Of a stretch of DNA of 64,000 nt, positions 43,921 through 51,152 are shown piece after piece. Source of the DNA: Chryseobacterium sp. KLBC 52. Its GTDB lineage: Bacteria; Bacteroidota; Bacteroidia; Flavobacteriales; Weeksellaceae. Position 1 is the stretch's first letter. Each line of letters opens with the position of its first letter. The DNA is taken from contig NZ_QDFZ01000002.1 in the NCBI RefSeq assembly GCF_003347605.1, forward strand, positions 62,001-126,000, written 5' to 3'. Below the pieces are notes generated by a model. That model did not search any database. It worked only from the letters and a program-made list of their open reading frames with translations, and was not told where the DNA came from. The position numbers and the translations under genes were made by a program.

Positions 43921-45813
43921 ATGACTAAAGGAAATATTAATGTATCTGTGGAAAATATTTTCCCGCTTATCAAAAAATTTCTTTACAGTGACCACGAAAT
44001 ATTTTTAAGAGAGCTAATCTCTAATGCCACTGATGCTACTTTAAAATTAAAACATTTAACAAGCATTGGTGAAGCAAAAGTGGAATACGGAAATCCGAAA
44101 CTTGAAGTTAAAATTGACAAAGACCAGAAAACGTTACGCATCATCGACCAAGGTATTGGGATGACAGGTGAAGAAGTTGAAAAATACATCAACCAGGTTG
44201 CTTTCTCAGGGGCTGAAGAATTCCTTGAAAAATATAAAGATTCGGCTAAAGATTCAGGAATTATCGGACATTTTGGTCTTGGATTCTATTCTGCATTTAT
44301 GGTGGCTGAAAAAGTGGAAATCCTTACAAAATCTTACAAAGATGAGCCGGCAGTACGTTGGATCTGTGATGGAAGCCCGGAATTTACCCTTGAAGAAACT
44401 AATGACAAAACAGACAGAGGAACGGAAATCATCCTTCATATTGCTGAAGATTCTGTAGAATTTTTAGAAGAAGCAAAAATCCGTGAACTGTTATTAAAAT
44501 ATAACAAATTTATGCCTGTTCCGATTAAATTCGGGACGAAAACCCATACACTTCCTTTACCGGAAGACGCTCCTGAAGATGCTGTGGCTGAAACGGAAGA
44601 GGTAGACAATATCATCAACAATCCGGTTCCGGCATGGACGATTGCACCAAGCGAACTGACCAATGAGGATTATATGAAGTTCTACCACGAACTTTATCCA
44701 ATGCAGTTTGAAGAACCATTATTCAACATCCACCTGAATGTTGATTACCCTTTCAACCTTACCGGAATTTTGTTCTTCCCGAAACTGAGCAACAATTTGA
44801 ATATCGACAAGGATAAAATTCAATTATATCAAAATCAGGTATTCGTTACAGATGAAGTAAAAGGGATTGTTCCTGACTTCCTGATGTTGCTGAGAGGGGT
44901 AATTGATTCTCCGGACATTCCGTTGAACGTTTCCCGTTCTTATCTTCAGGCAGACGGTGCTGTAAAGAAAATTTCATCTTACATCACGAAAAAAGTAGCC
45001 GACAAAATGGCTTCTCTGATCAATGAAAACCGTGAAGATTATGAACAAAAATGGAATGATATCAAGGTTGTAATCGAATACGGAATCGTTACTGAGGAGA
45101 AATTTGCGGAAAAGGCAGACAAATTCACCTTATATCCTACCACAGACGGTAAATATTTCCTTTGGGATGAATTGGTAGAGAAAATCAAGCCAATTCAAAC
45201 CGATAAGGATAACAAACTGGTTGTACTGTACGCTACCAATGCGGATGAACAGCATAGCTACATTCAGTCTGCAAGAGATAAAGGATATGAAGTTCTGCTA
45301 TTAGACTCTCCTATCATTTCACACGTGATTCAGAAACTGGAAACTTCAAAAGAAAATATTTCGTTTGCAAGAGTAGATGCTGATCATGTTAATAATTTGA
45401 TCAAAAAAGATGAGCCGGTAATTTCAAAACTGAATGAAACGGAAAAAGAATCTTTGAAGAAGAATGTAGAGGAAGCGATTCAGGATACTAAGTTTACGGT
45501 TCAGCTTGAAGATCTTGACAGCAGTGATGCTCCGTTCACGATTACCCAACCAGAATTTATGAGAAGAATGAAGGAAATGCAGGCGACAGGCGGAGGCGGT
45601 ATGTTCGGAATGGGAGGTTTCCCGGAGATGTATAATCTTGTGGTGAACTCAAACAGTGAGCTTTCCAATCAGATCTTAAAAACTGAGAATGCTGAAGAGA
45701 AGGAAAGTTTAATCAAATATGCTCTGGATCTTGCCAAGCTCTCACAAAACTTACTGAAAGGAAAAGACCTTACAGATTTTATACAGAGAAGCTATAAGCA
45801 ACTTGAAAAATAA
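43921..45813 (+). CDS. htpG: Molecular chaperone HtpG (Hsp90)
   Basis: Bacterial Hsp90, an ATP-dependent dimeric chaperone. The N-terminal GHKL ATP site is clear: ELISNATDATLKLKHL, IDQGIGMTGEEV, and HFGLGFYSAFMVAEKVE. The middle domain has DYPFNLTGILFFPKL and QNQVFVTDEVKGIVPDFL, with the conserved Arg in VSRSYLQADGAV. The C-terminal dimer domain follows. 630 aa from MTKGNINVSVEN. A longer frame to 43849 runs through the 34-nt repeat and promoter region and is not used. ATG ATG makes 43918 equally possible. Confidence 0.96.
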   Translation: MTKGNINVSVENIFPLIKKFLYSDHEIFLRELISNATDATLKLKHLTSIGEAKVEYGNPKLEVKIDKDQKTLRIIDQGIGMTGEEVEKYINQVAFSGAEEFLEKYKDSAKDSGIIGHFGLGFYSAFMVAEKVEILTKSYKDEPAVRWICDGSPEFTLEETNDKTDRGTEIILHIAEDSVEFLEEAKIRELLLKYNKFMPVPIKFGTKTHTLPLPEDAPEDAVAETEEVDNIINNPVPAWTIAPSELTNEDYMKFYHELYPMQFEEPLFNIHLNVDYPFNLTGILFFPKLSNNLNIDKDKIQLYQNQVFVTDEVKGIVPDFLMLLRGVIDSPDIPLNVSRSYLQADGAVKKISSYITKKVADKMASLINENREDYEQKWNDIKVVIEYGIVTEEKFAEKADKFTLYPTTDGKYFLWDELVEKIKPIQTDKDNKLVVLYATNADEQHSYIQSARDKGYEVLLLDSPIISHVIQKLETSKENISFARVDADHVNNLIKKDEPVISKLNETEKESLKKNVEEAIQDTKFTVQLEDLDSSDAPFTITQPEFMRRMKEMQATGGGGMFGMGGFPEMYNLVVNSNSELSNQILKTENAEEKESLIKYALDLAKLSQNLLKGKDLTDFIQRSYKQLEK

Positions 45814-45821
45814 ATTACACG

Positions 45822-45852
45822 AGACTGTTTCAATTTGAAGCAGTCTTTTTTT
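45822..45852 (+). terminator. htpG terminator
   Basis: A 10-bp stem AGACTGTTTC / GAAGCAGTCT with one G-U pair and an AATTT loop, followed by a run of T's to 45852. Confidence 0.88.
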
Positions 45853-45960
45853 ATCTGAAGAAAGGTTGGAGAAATGCAAAGACACAATTTTTTTGAATAC
45901 TATGTTTTGTAAGACGCAAGGATTTATTTCCGATAAAATTTTAGGCTGTGTTTTATTTTT

Positions 45961-46055
45961 TATTTCCCGCTGATTTTGCTGATGACGCAGATCATAAAAA
46001 TCTGTGCAATTCGTGTGATCTGTGGGAATATTTCAATAAAAATGAAGCTCCATCC
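45961..46055 (+). repeat. CGCAGAT intergenic repeat, copy 1
   Basis: Core TTCCCGCTGATTTTGCTGAT then GACGCAGATCATAAAAATCT, followed by GTGTGATCTGTGGGAATATT and TCAATAAAAATGAAGCTCCA. Nearly identical to 47731-47800 and to the reverse complement of 49122-49229. The upstream part (45866-45960) carries related modules with GACGCAAGG and CGATAAAATTTTAGG. Non-coding. Confidence 0.85.
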
Positions 46056-46122
46056 TTTCAGAAATTCTAATATTGAGCGAAGTCGAAAATGTTCTTGGGC
46101 TTTAAATTTTCCTAATGAATAA

Positions 46123-46155
46123 AAACCTGATAGGTTTTAGAAACCTATCAGGTTT
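46123..46155. repeat. Palindromic hairpin repeat, copy 2
   Basis: Perfect 15-bp inverted repeat AAACCTGATAGGTTT / AAACCTATCAGGTTT with loop TAG. It matches copy 1 (22595-22629) except for a changed base pair that is altered on both sides, keeping the stem. Confidence 0.8.
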
Positions 46156-46370
46156 AAATAAGTGCTCTTACCATCATCTTTGATCAATCAGAAATTATCA
46201 TTAAGTGAATGACTAACAAGAAGAAAATTTTCAACAATTACATCAGATAGTATTTGTGTTTTTAAGCCTGGTTTCATTTTATCTTTAATCTTATTCTTTA
46301 CCGCATACTTTTTTCTACTTTTTATTGTATAGCTTCTGCTTTTTTGCCATTTTTGTATAAAATGTCGGTC

Positions 46371-46763
46371 ATGCAAAAAGAAAAATTACGCGTCATCAGA
46401 AAGCAAAAAGGCTATACTCAACAACAGGTAGCTGACTTTATCGCAACGGATGTATCCAATTACAGCAGAAAAGAAAGCGGTGATGTAAGAATTGTAAAAG
46501 ATGAATGGGATAAACTTGCCCGTTTTCTGGATGTACCGTTTGAGGATATTTATGAAGAGGATGAACCTGCAGTAATTATCAATAATGATCATCCCGTATT
46601 CAATGACAGATCTTCGTCTGCAGGTGTAATTACTAACCAGAATAATTATGATAATATTCCGGGAGCTATCATTGAAAATCTACAAAACTATATAGCTCTG
46701 TTAAAAGAGGAAAATGAAAGGCTGAAAGAAGAACTGAAAGGTATCTCAGGAGTAAGAAAATAA
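46371..46763 (+). CDS. XRE-family helix-turn-helix regulator
   Basis: 130 aa. Residues about 1-65 form a Cro/C1-type HTH: KLRVIRKQKGYTQQQVADFI, then TDVSNYSRKESGDVRIVKDE, DKLARFLDVPFEDIYE. A polar linker with NNYDNIPGA precedes a C-terminal coiled coil (IIENLQNYIALLKEENERLK), which probably dimerises. The ATG at 46371 is chosen because the frame upstream contains a promoter-like CATTTTTG (46348-46355); 46362 is another option. Upstream 45814-46343 is repeat-rich with no gene. Target genes unknown. Confidence 0.85.
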   Translation: MQKEKLRVIRKQKGYTQQQVADFIATDVSNYSRKESGDVRIVKDEWDKLARFLDVPFEDIYEEDEPAVIINNDHPVFNDRSSSAGVITNQNNYDNIPGAIIENLQNYIALLKEENERLKEELKGISGVRK

Positions 46764-46792
46764 GATGGCTTGAGAAACTGTATAAAATATTG

Positions 46793-46831
46793 ATGTCACT
46801 TCATATTAATGTATGGAGTGACATTTTTTTT
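46793..46831 (+). terminator. Terminator after the XRE gene
   Basis: ATGTCACT (46793-46800) pairs with AGTGACAT (46817-46824), with further CATA/TATG pairing inside, followed by eight T's. Confidence 0.85.
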
Positions 46832-46923
46832 GTGATAGACTCTAATTAGTACTATTTTTTTGACGCAAAGAATTAATGATTCGAATGTTTTTATTTCAGG
46901 AGGCAAAGAATTGCAACTTTGTC

Positions 46924-47039
46924 ACTGATGAAGCTTTGTGGTAAATGATGCGTTTGCTTAATAAGAATCAATGAAATTGATTATGTCTTTGCTCCCTTAA
47001 AAATATTACGTTTTATAAATAGAAAATTTGCGTTAAAAA
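46924..47039 (-). repeat. Second dispersed repeat family, copy B
   Basis: Reverse complement shares TTTTAACGCAAA, GATTCTTATTAAGC, AAACGCATCATTTACCACAA and AGCTTCATCAG with copy A at 39083-39199. Same order and similar spacing, non-coding. Confidence 0.75.
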
Positions 47040-47063
47040 CCTATTGTTTCCAAAACTTAAAAT

Positions 47064-47360
47064 TTACAATTCTTCCAACGGATCCCAGAACAGTTTTTTG
47101 AAATTTTTTATTCTAAGATTTTCCACAGTGATTCCTTCAGCTTCCAGCTTAGACTGAAATTCCGGAACAGACAGAACTCCTGAACTGGAAATTACCCGGT
47201 GAGCAGGAACATCCTTTGGACACCCTCCCATAGCTTTTCCTACATGCCTGGAATGATTAGGATAACCAACCGCCTTGGCTATAGCACCATAAGTGGATAC
47301 TCTTCCTTTGGGAATAAGTCTTGCCACTTCGTAAACCTGCTGTTTGAAAATCTCGTCCAT
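47064..47360 (-). CDS. Alkyltransferase-like (ATL) protein with Ala at the MGMT cysteine
   Basis: 98-aa protein of the MGMT DNA-binding domain: IPKGRVSTYGAIAKAVGYPN, SRHVGKAMGGCP, then VPAHRVISSSG. In O6-methylguanine methyltransferases this is PCHRV with the acceptor Cys; here Ala53 replaces it. Such ATL proteins bind O6-alkylguanine but cannot repair it themselves, instead flagging it for nucleotide excision repair. Length fits ATL (about 100 aa), lacking the N-terminal domain of full MGMTs. Divergent from the 48-aa gene. Confidence 0.9.
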   Translation of the reverse strand: MDEIFKQQVYEVARLIPKGRVSTYGAIAKAVGYPNHSRHVGKAMGGCPKDVPAHRVISSSGVLSVPEFQSKLEAEGITVENLRIKNFKKLFWDPLEEL

Positions 47361-47372
47361 ATCTGTTTTCTA

Positions 47373-47380
47373 TATTTTTG
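47373..47380 (+). promoter_or_regulatory. -7 promoter box of the 48-aa gene
   Basis: TATTTTTG matches TAnnTTTG, 53 nt before the ATG at 47434. Confidence 0.45.
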
Positions 47381-47433
47381 CATCATTTTTGAATTCTATT
47401 AAACTCGATGATGTTTCATTAAAAAATAAAGAT

Positions 47434-47580
47434 ATGAAAAAATCATTTTTCAGGCTGTTGAATGCCGTTAATAAAAAAGTTCTTCCGAAACTGAGTAGTA
47501 AAGATCCTAATCATCTCACTAAGATGGAAAAGGGAATTCTGGCGTATCGTTATTTTGTGCTGGTGAATTCTTTGGATTGA
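47434..47580 (+). CDS. Small conserved-type basic protein, 48 aa
   Basis: Encodes MKKSFFRLLNAVNKKVLPKL followed by SKDPNHLTKMEKGILAYRYF and VLVNSLD. It has a basic N-terminal helix, an L-T-K-M-E-K-G-I element and a closing hydrophobic helix. Similar 45-60-aa proteins are scattered through flavobacterial genomes, in some cases labelled SsrA-binding, which I consider a misnomer (recollection, not searched). It has its own promoter-type box and no membrane segment. Function unknown. Confidence 0.7.
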   Translation: MKKSFFRLLNAVNKKVLPKLSSKDPNHLTKMEKGILAYRYFVLVNSLD

Positions 47581-47691
47581 TTTTTATTTTCACACGGATT
47601 GCACAGATTCCACAGATTTTTATGTATATCTTTTGGAAAACGCAAAGGCGCTAGTTCTTTTACATGACTCCTGCTTTAAAGCGCGAGGATT

Positions 47692-47810
47692 TTATCTCCG
47701 ATAAAATTGTAGGCTGCGTTTTTATTCTTTATCTCCCGCTGATTTTGCTGATGACGCAGATCATAAAAATCTGTGCAATTCGTGTGATTTGTGGGAATAC
47801 TATATTCCAC
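47692..47810 (+). repeat. CGCAGAT intergenic repeat, copy 2
   Basis: GATTTTATCTCCGATAAAAT, then ATCTCCCGCTGATTTTGCTG, ATGACGCAGATCATAAAAAT and CGTGTGATTTGTGGGAATAC. The core is nearly identical to copy 1 at 45961. The gap 47581-47960 contains this copy and a degenerate CACGGATTGCACAGATT stretch (47593-47609), and no gene. Confidence 0.85.
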
Positions 47811-47902
47811 TTTTTCAACCATTAAGAAAAACTTGAATACTCTTAATGATTCAAATCGTTTTTAGTTTTCAAAACAAATCTATTTTTCAATCCTAAAATA
47901 AA

Positions 47903-47929
47903 AAAGCGCTCCAAATGAATTGAAGCGCT
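47903..47929 (-). terminator. Terminator of the deoxyhypusine synthase-like gene
   Basis: AGCGCT (47905-47910) pairs with AGCGCT (47924-47929) with inner CAA/TTG pairing; on the minus strand a T-run follows. Confidence 0.8.
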
Positions 47930-47960
47930 GATATGGTAATCTCTGACAAGAATTTTGTTC

Positions 47961-48932
47961 TTAGTTTTCTAAGATATAAGAGAACATCAATGGTGCACAG
48001 ATCGTTGCATCACTTTCAACGATAAATTTCGGTGTAGTGATATCAAGCTTACCCCAAGTGATCTTTTCATTTGGAACAGCTCCAGAATATGAACCGTAAG
48101 ATGTTGTAGAATCAGAAATCTGGCAGAAATAAGACCAGAAAGGAATGTCGTGCATTTCCATATCCTGATATAGCATTGGTACTACACAGATAGGGAAATC
48201 TCCTGCGATACCGCCACCAATCTGGAAGAATCCAACTCCTTTTCCTCCTGAGTTTTTAGTATACCAGTCAGCAAGGTAAGTCATATATTCGATTCCTGAT
48301 TTCATTGTAGTCGCTTTAAGCTCTCCTTTGATACAGTAAGAAGCGAAGATGTTACCCATTGTAGAATCTTCCCATCCCGGAACTACGATTGGTAAGTTGG
48401 CTTCTGCAGCAGCAATCATCCATGAGTTTTCTCTAGGAATTTCATAATACTGCTCCAATACTCCTGAAAGGATCATTTTGTACATGAATTCGTGAGGGAA
48501 ATATCTTTCTCCTTTAGCTTCTGCATCTTTCCAGATCTCTACGATATGTTTTTGTAATCTTCTGAAAGCTTCTTCTTCAGGGATACAAGTATCTGTAACT
48601 CTGTTCAGACCTCTTTCCAAAAGATCCCACTCATCCTGAGCTGTTAAATCTCTATAATGAGGAACTCTTTCATAGTGAGAGTGTGCTACAAGATTCATTA
48701 AATCTTCTTCAAGGTTAGCACCTGTACAAGAGATAAAATCTACTTTTCCCTGACGGATCATTTCAGCAAGAATCTTCCCTAATTCAGCAGTAGACATTGC
48801 TCCTGCCAAAGTAATCATCATTTTTCCGCCATCTTTAAGATGTGCAACATATCCTTTAGAAGCATCCACCAATGCAGCTGCGTTGAAGTGCAGGTAATAC
48901 TTTTCTATGAATTCAGTTATCGGTTTGCTCAT
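47961..48932 (-). CDS. Deoxyhypusine synthase-like protein
   Basis: 323 aa, full-length DHS-family fold using NAD+. It starts MSKPITEFIEKYYLHFNAAA; GGKMMITLAGAMSTAELGKI is the nucleotide-binding segment, and TWGKL at residues 293-297 holds Lys295, matching the catalytic Lys329 of human DHS. True DHS makes the hypusine precursor on eIF5A, which bacteria lack. Bacterial members are believed to make modified polyamines such as homospermidine or to act on other targets. The substrate here is therefore uncertain. Flanked by the CGCAGAT repeats. Confidence 0.9.
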   Translation of the reverse strand: MSKPITEFIEKYYLHFNAAALVDASKGYVAHLKDGGKMMITLAGAMSTAELGKILAEMIRQGKVDFISCTGANLEEDLMNLVAHSHYERVPHYRDLTAQDEWDLLERGLNRVTDTCIPEEEAFRRLQKHIVEIWKDAEAKGERYFPHEFMYKMILSGVLEQYYEIPRENSWMIAAAEANLPIVVPGWEDSTMGNIFASYCIKGELKATTMKSGIEYMTYLADWYTKNSGGKGVGFFQIGGGIAGDFPICVVPMLYQDMEMHDIPFWSYFCQISDSTTSYGSYSGAVPNEKITWGKLDITTPKFIVESDATICAPLMFSYILEN

Positions 48933-49121
48933 TTTTTAAATTTTTGCAAAGATAAAACTTAAAAACGGAATGTAATCAAAGCACTTGAAGAAAGTGTGGC
49001 AGAGTGTCTTTTTTTATCATTTGTTAAATTGGGAAGGTATAGGTTGGAAAACGCAACGGCGCAAAGGGTTTTAAAACTTTGTGAATATTTAAGGCGCAAA
49101 AAAATCCAAGATTTTTAGCAA

Positions 49122-49229
49122 GGATGTAGCTTCATTTTTATTGAAATATTCCCACAGATCAAATTGATTACGCAGATTTTTATGATCTGCGTCATCAGCA
49201 AAATCTGCGAGAGATAAAATCTTTGCGCC
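49122..49229 (-). repeat. CGCAGAT intergenic repeat, copy 3, inverted
   Basis: Reverse complement contains AAGATTTTATCTCTCGCAGA, TTTTGCTGATGACGCAGATC, ATAAAAATCTGCG and GTGGGAATATTTCAATAAAA, then ATGAAGCTACATCC, matching copies 1 and 2 at 45961 and 47692. The 48933-49354 gap also holds GGCGCAAAG words (49052-49060; 49093-49100) and no gene. Confidence 0.85.
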
Positions 49230-49290
49230 TTACATACTATTCAAAAAAAAAATAGTGACTTTAGGTTTTCCAATATTGACCTCCTATAAA

Positions 49291-49319
49291 AAAGCGCAGC
49301 CCGAAATGAGCCGCACTTT
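49291..49319 (-). terminator. Terminator of the GreA/GreB-like gene
   Basis: On the minus strand AAAGTGCGGCTC pairs with GGGCTGCGCTTT, all 12 positions pairing with three wobbles, loop of 5, followed by T's. Confidence 0.7.
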
Positions 49320-49354
49320 CATTGTAATTCAACCTTATAGTATTCAACAAAGAT

Positions 49355-49735
49355 TTATCCTTCCCAGCTTTCCACTTTCAGGATCTCGATTTTTCTTTCT
49401 CCGTCTTTGAAAGGCCAGTTGATAATATCTCCTACTTTATACCCTACTACTGCAAGCGCAATATCCGACAGGATGGAATGTTTATTTTTTTTAAGCTTTT
49501 CTTTGCTAGATGCCACAAAAATATATTCGTGTTCAAAATCTAATGTATGGTCTTTTAATGTTACTTTTCTTTCAACCGTTACAATATCGGCAGGAAGATC
49601 TCTTCTCAGTACCTGTTTTGCTTTTCTAAGCTCTTCAGCTAATCTTTTCTCTTCTCCGATACTCACTTTTTTTCTTCTGAGTGTATCTTTTATAGCATCA
49701 TAAATTCCGGTAGTTACAATAATATGATTGGACAT
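49355..49735 (-). CDS. GreA/GreB C-terminal-type transcription factor
   Basis: 126 aa with a short N-terminal coiled coil (DAIKDTLRRKKVSIGEEKRL then AEELRKAKQVLRRDL) and a C-terminal GreA/B FKBP-like domain (KNKHSILSDIALAVVGYKVG, DIINWPFKDGERKIEILKVE). This resembles Rnk/GreA-like secondary-channel factors. The coiled coil is shorter than in GreA, so whether it can stimulate RNA cleavage is uncertain. The acidic tip pair of GreA (D-x-x-E) is not obvious. Confidence 0.82.
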   Translation of the reverse strand: MSNHIIVTTGIYDAIKDTLRRKKVSIGEEKRLAEELRKAKQVLRRDLPADIVTVERKVTLKDHTLDFEHEYIFVASSKEKLKKNKHSILSDIALAVVGYKVGDIINWPFKDGERKIEILKVESWEG

Positions 49736-49859
49736 TTTTTCATTATTTTTAAAATTAAAATGCAGTTATTCTCTGACGATCCAATGTAGAATACAGACGT
49801 ATGACAGCCTTCTTCTCTAGAAAACTGCAAAAAAGTGATAGATAAAATCCGGATTGATT

Positions 49860-49995
49860 CCCTGTCTTGGATCCTGACAGGGCTTAGATAATGAAGTCCT
49901 TAGAACTTTTCAGAAAAGAATCTGTATGAAGATAAAGTAAAGACAGCAGCAATCCTGACCGGCGGTGTTCTGCAGATAAAAAGATTGTTGCTGTC
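49860..49995. other. Two hairpins in a 296-bp gap
   Basis: CCCTGTC / GACAGGG (49860-49866 and 49876-49882, loop TTGGATCCT) and GACAGCAGCAATC / GATTGTTGCTGTC (49942-49954 and 49983-49995, one wobble pair). They follow the porin-like gene on the minus strand and precede the GreA-like gene, so they may end or pause that transcript. No gene here. Confidence 0.55.
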
Positions 49996-50031
49996 ATTAT
50001 CAATTATTATTAATTCTAACAAATATACGAC

Positions 50032-50673
50032 TTAAAAACGGAATGTAGCGGCTGCACTTAAAGAAACTCTATGTAAACCTTCTTTTTGATCATCATCAAA
50101 TTTATAGGTTACCCCGTTAAACTTCATTTTATTCAGAGTACCACCGCTTAAACCAACTTTTGGTCCAATAAGGAAGTTTTTACTGATCTGATATCGGTAA
50201 CCAAAATCGATTTCTGCCCCGAAAGTACTTCCTGTACCTTTTACATCTCCTGTTTTGGTAGTATAAGAGAGTACTCCCAATGCAATATCTGCAAATACTT
50301 TATGTCTGGTCGGCGAATTATCATTTGAAATCAGTCCGGAAACTCCAAAAAAAGTAATATTATCCTTTGTGGTCACAGGAACAGATACAGGCATTCCATT
50401 TACATAGCCAAGCAAAAACCCGTCACTGGATGCACTGTAATGAGAATATTTTACCCCAAGTCCAAACCCGTTATTTACCTCATAATGGGCAGCGATATCA
50501 AAGTTCAGTCCGTTTTTAAGGTCTTTTACATAGTCTTTTTCTTCCTTGCTAAGTCCTGAAATTGTTTTTGCTGTTCTCCATGCGTATCCTACGGAAGGTC
50601 TGATAGAAAATTTCTGAGCGAAAGACATGGTGGAGATTGAGAATACTCCAGCCAAGATTAATTTTTTTATCAT
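50032..50673 (-). CDS. Outer-membrane beta-barrel (porin-like) protein
   Basis: 213 aa from the ATG at 50673 (MIKKLILAGVFSISTMSFAQ signal peptide). Barrel-type alternating strands include YEVNNGFGLGVKYSHYS, TFGAEIDFGYRYQI and NFLIGPKVGLSGG, ending in SLSAAATFRF with the terminal Phe used by the BAM complex. No specific family. A longer frame to 50721 would place residues before the signal peptide. The gene lies 48 nt after the arfB stop on the same strand. Confidence 0.85.
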   Translation of the reverse strand: MIKKLILAGVFSISTMSFAQKFSIRPSVGYAWRTAKTISGLSKEEKDYVKDLKNGLNFDIAAHYEVNNGFGLGVKYSHYSASSDGFLLGYVNGMPVSVPVTTKDNITFFGVSGLISNDNSPTRHKVFADIALGVLSYTTKTGDVKGTGSTFGAEIDFGYRYQISKNFLIGPKVGLSGGTLNKMKFNGVTYKFDDDQKEGLHRVSLSAAATFRF

Positions 50674-50721
50674 GGTTTTAAAGTTTCCGGCAAAAATAAA
50701 ATTTTCTGCTGGAGAAACCAA

Positions 50722-51114
50722 TTAAAACCTGAAACGTCTGTTTTCTTTTTTGTCTGAAAGCTTTTTCTTATTATCCAGTCTTTTTTGTTTCTGCCCTTTT
50801 GAGGGCTTCGTTGCGGTTCTCTTTTTGGGAACAATGAGGGCTTTATTTACAATTTCGATTATTTTTTCAATCGCCTTATTTTTATTCATCAGCTGGGTTC
50901 TGCTTTCAGAAACTGAGAGAAATAAAAAGCCATCTGCATTGATTCTGTTTTTCAGTTTATGCTGAATCAAGATTTTTTCACCTTCATTAAAAAATTCTGA
51001 AGCATCTACTTTCCAAAGTACGGTAACAGCTGTCTCCACTTTATTAACATTCTGTCCTCCTGCCCCACTGCTGCGGGAAGTTTTAAAGCTGAGTTCTTTT
51101 GAAAAGTCTTTCAT
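50722..51114 (-). CDS. arfB: Peptidyl-tRNA hydrolase ArfB (YaeJ)
   Basis: 130-aa ribosome-rescue factor that hydrolyses the peptidyl-tRNA ester on stalled ribosomes. The catalytic GGQ is in SSGAGGQNVNKVET, and the C-terminal basic tail (KKRTATKPSKGQKQKRLDNK) inserts into the empty mRNA channel. From ATG 51114 (MKDFSKELSFKTSRS) it matches family length. The start at 51150 would add 12 residues not seen in the family. Downstream of menE, 38 nt gap. Confidence 0.94.
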   Translation of the reverse strand: MKDFSKELSFKTSRSSGAGGQNVNKVETAVTVLWKVDASEFFNEGEKILIQHKLKNRINADGFLFLSVSESRTQLMNKNKAIEKIIEIVNKALIVPKKRTATKPSKGQKQKRLDNKKKLSDKKENRRFRF

Positions 51115-51152
51115 TTTTTTAAATTTTGAGATAATAAAATCAAAAGTCAAGA

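Noticed and set aside
46188..46376. 62-aa minus-strand frame upstream of the XRE gene
   Set aside because: Low-complexity basic sequence crossing the XRE promoter, no start context.
45961..49229. CRISPR array from the three similar repeats
   Set aside because: Copies are about 100 bp, in mixed orientation and kilobases apart, with no cas genes.
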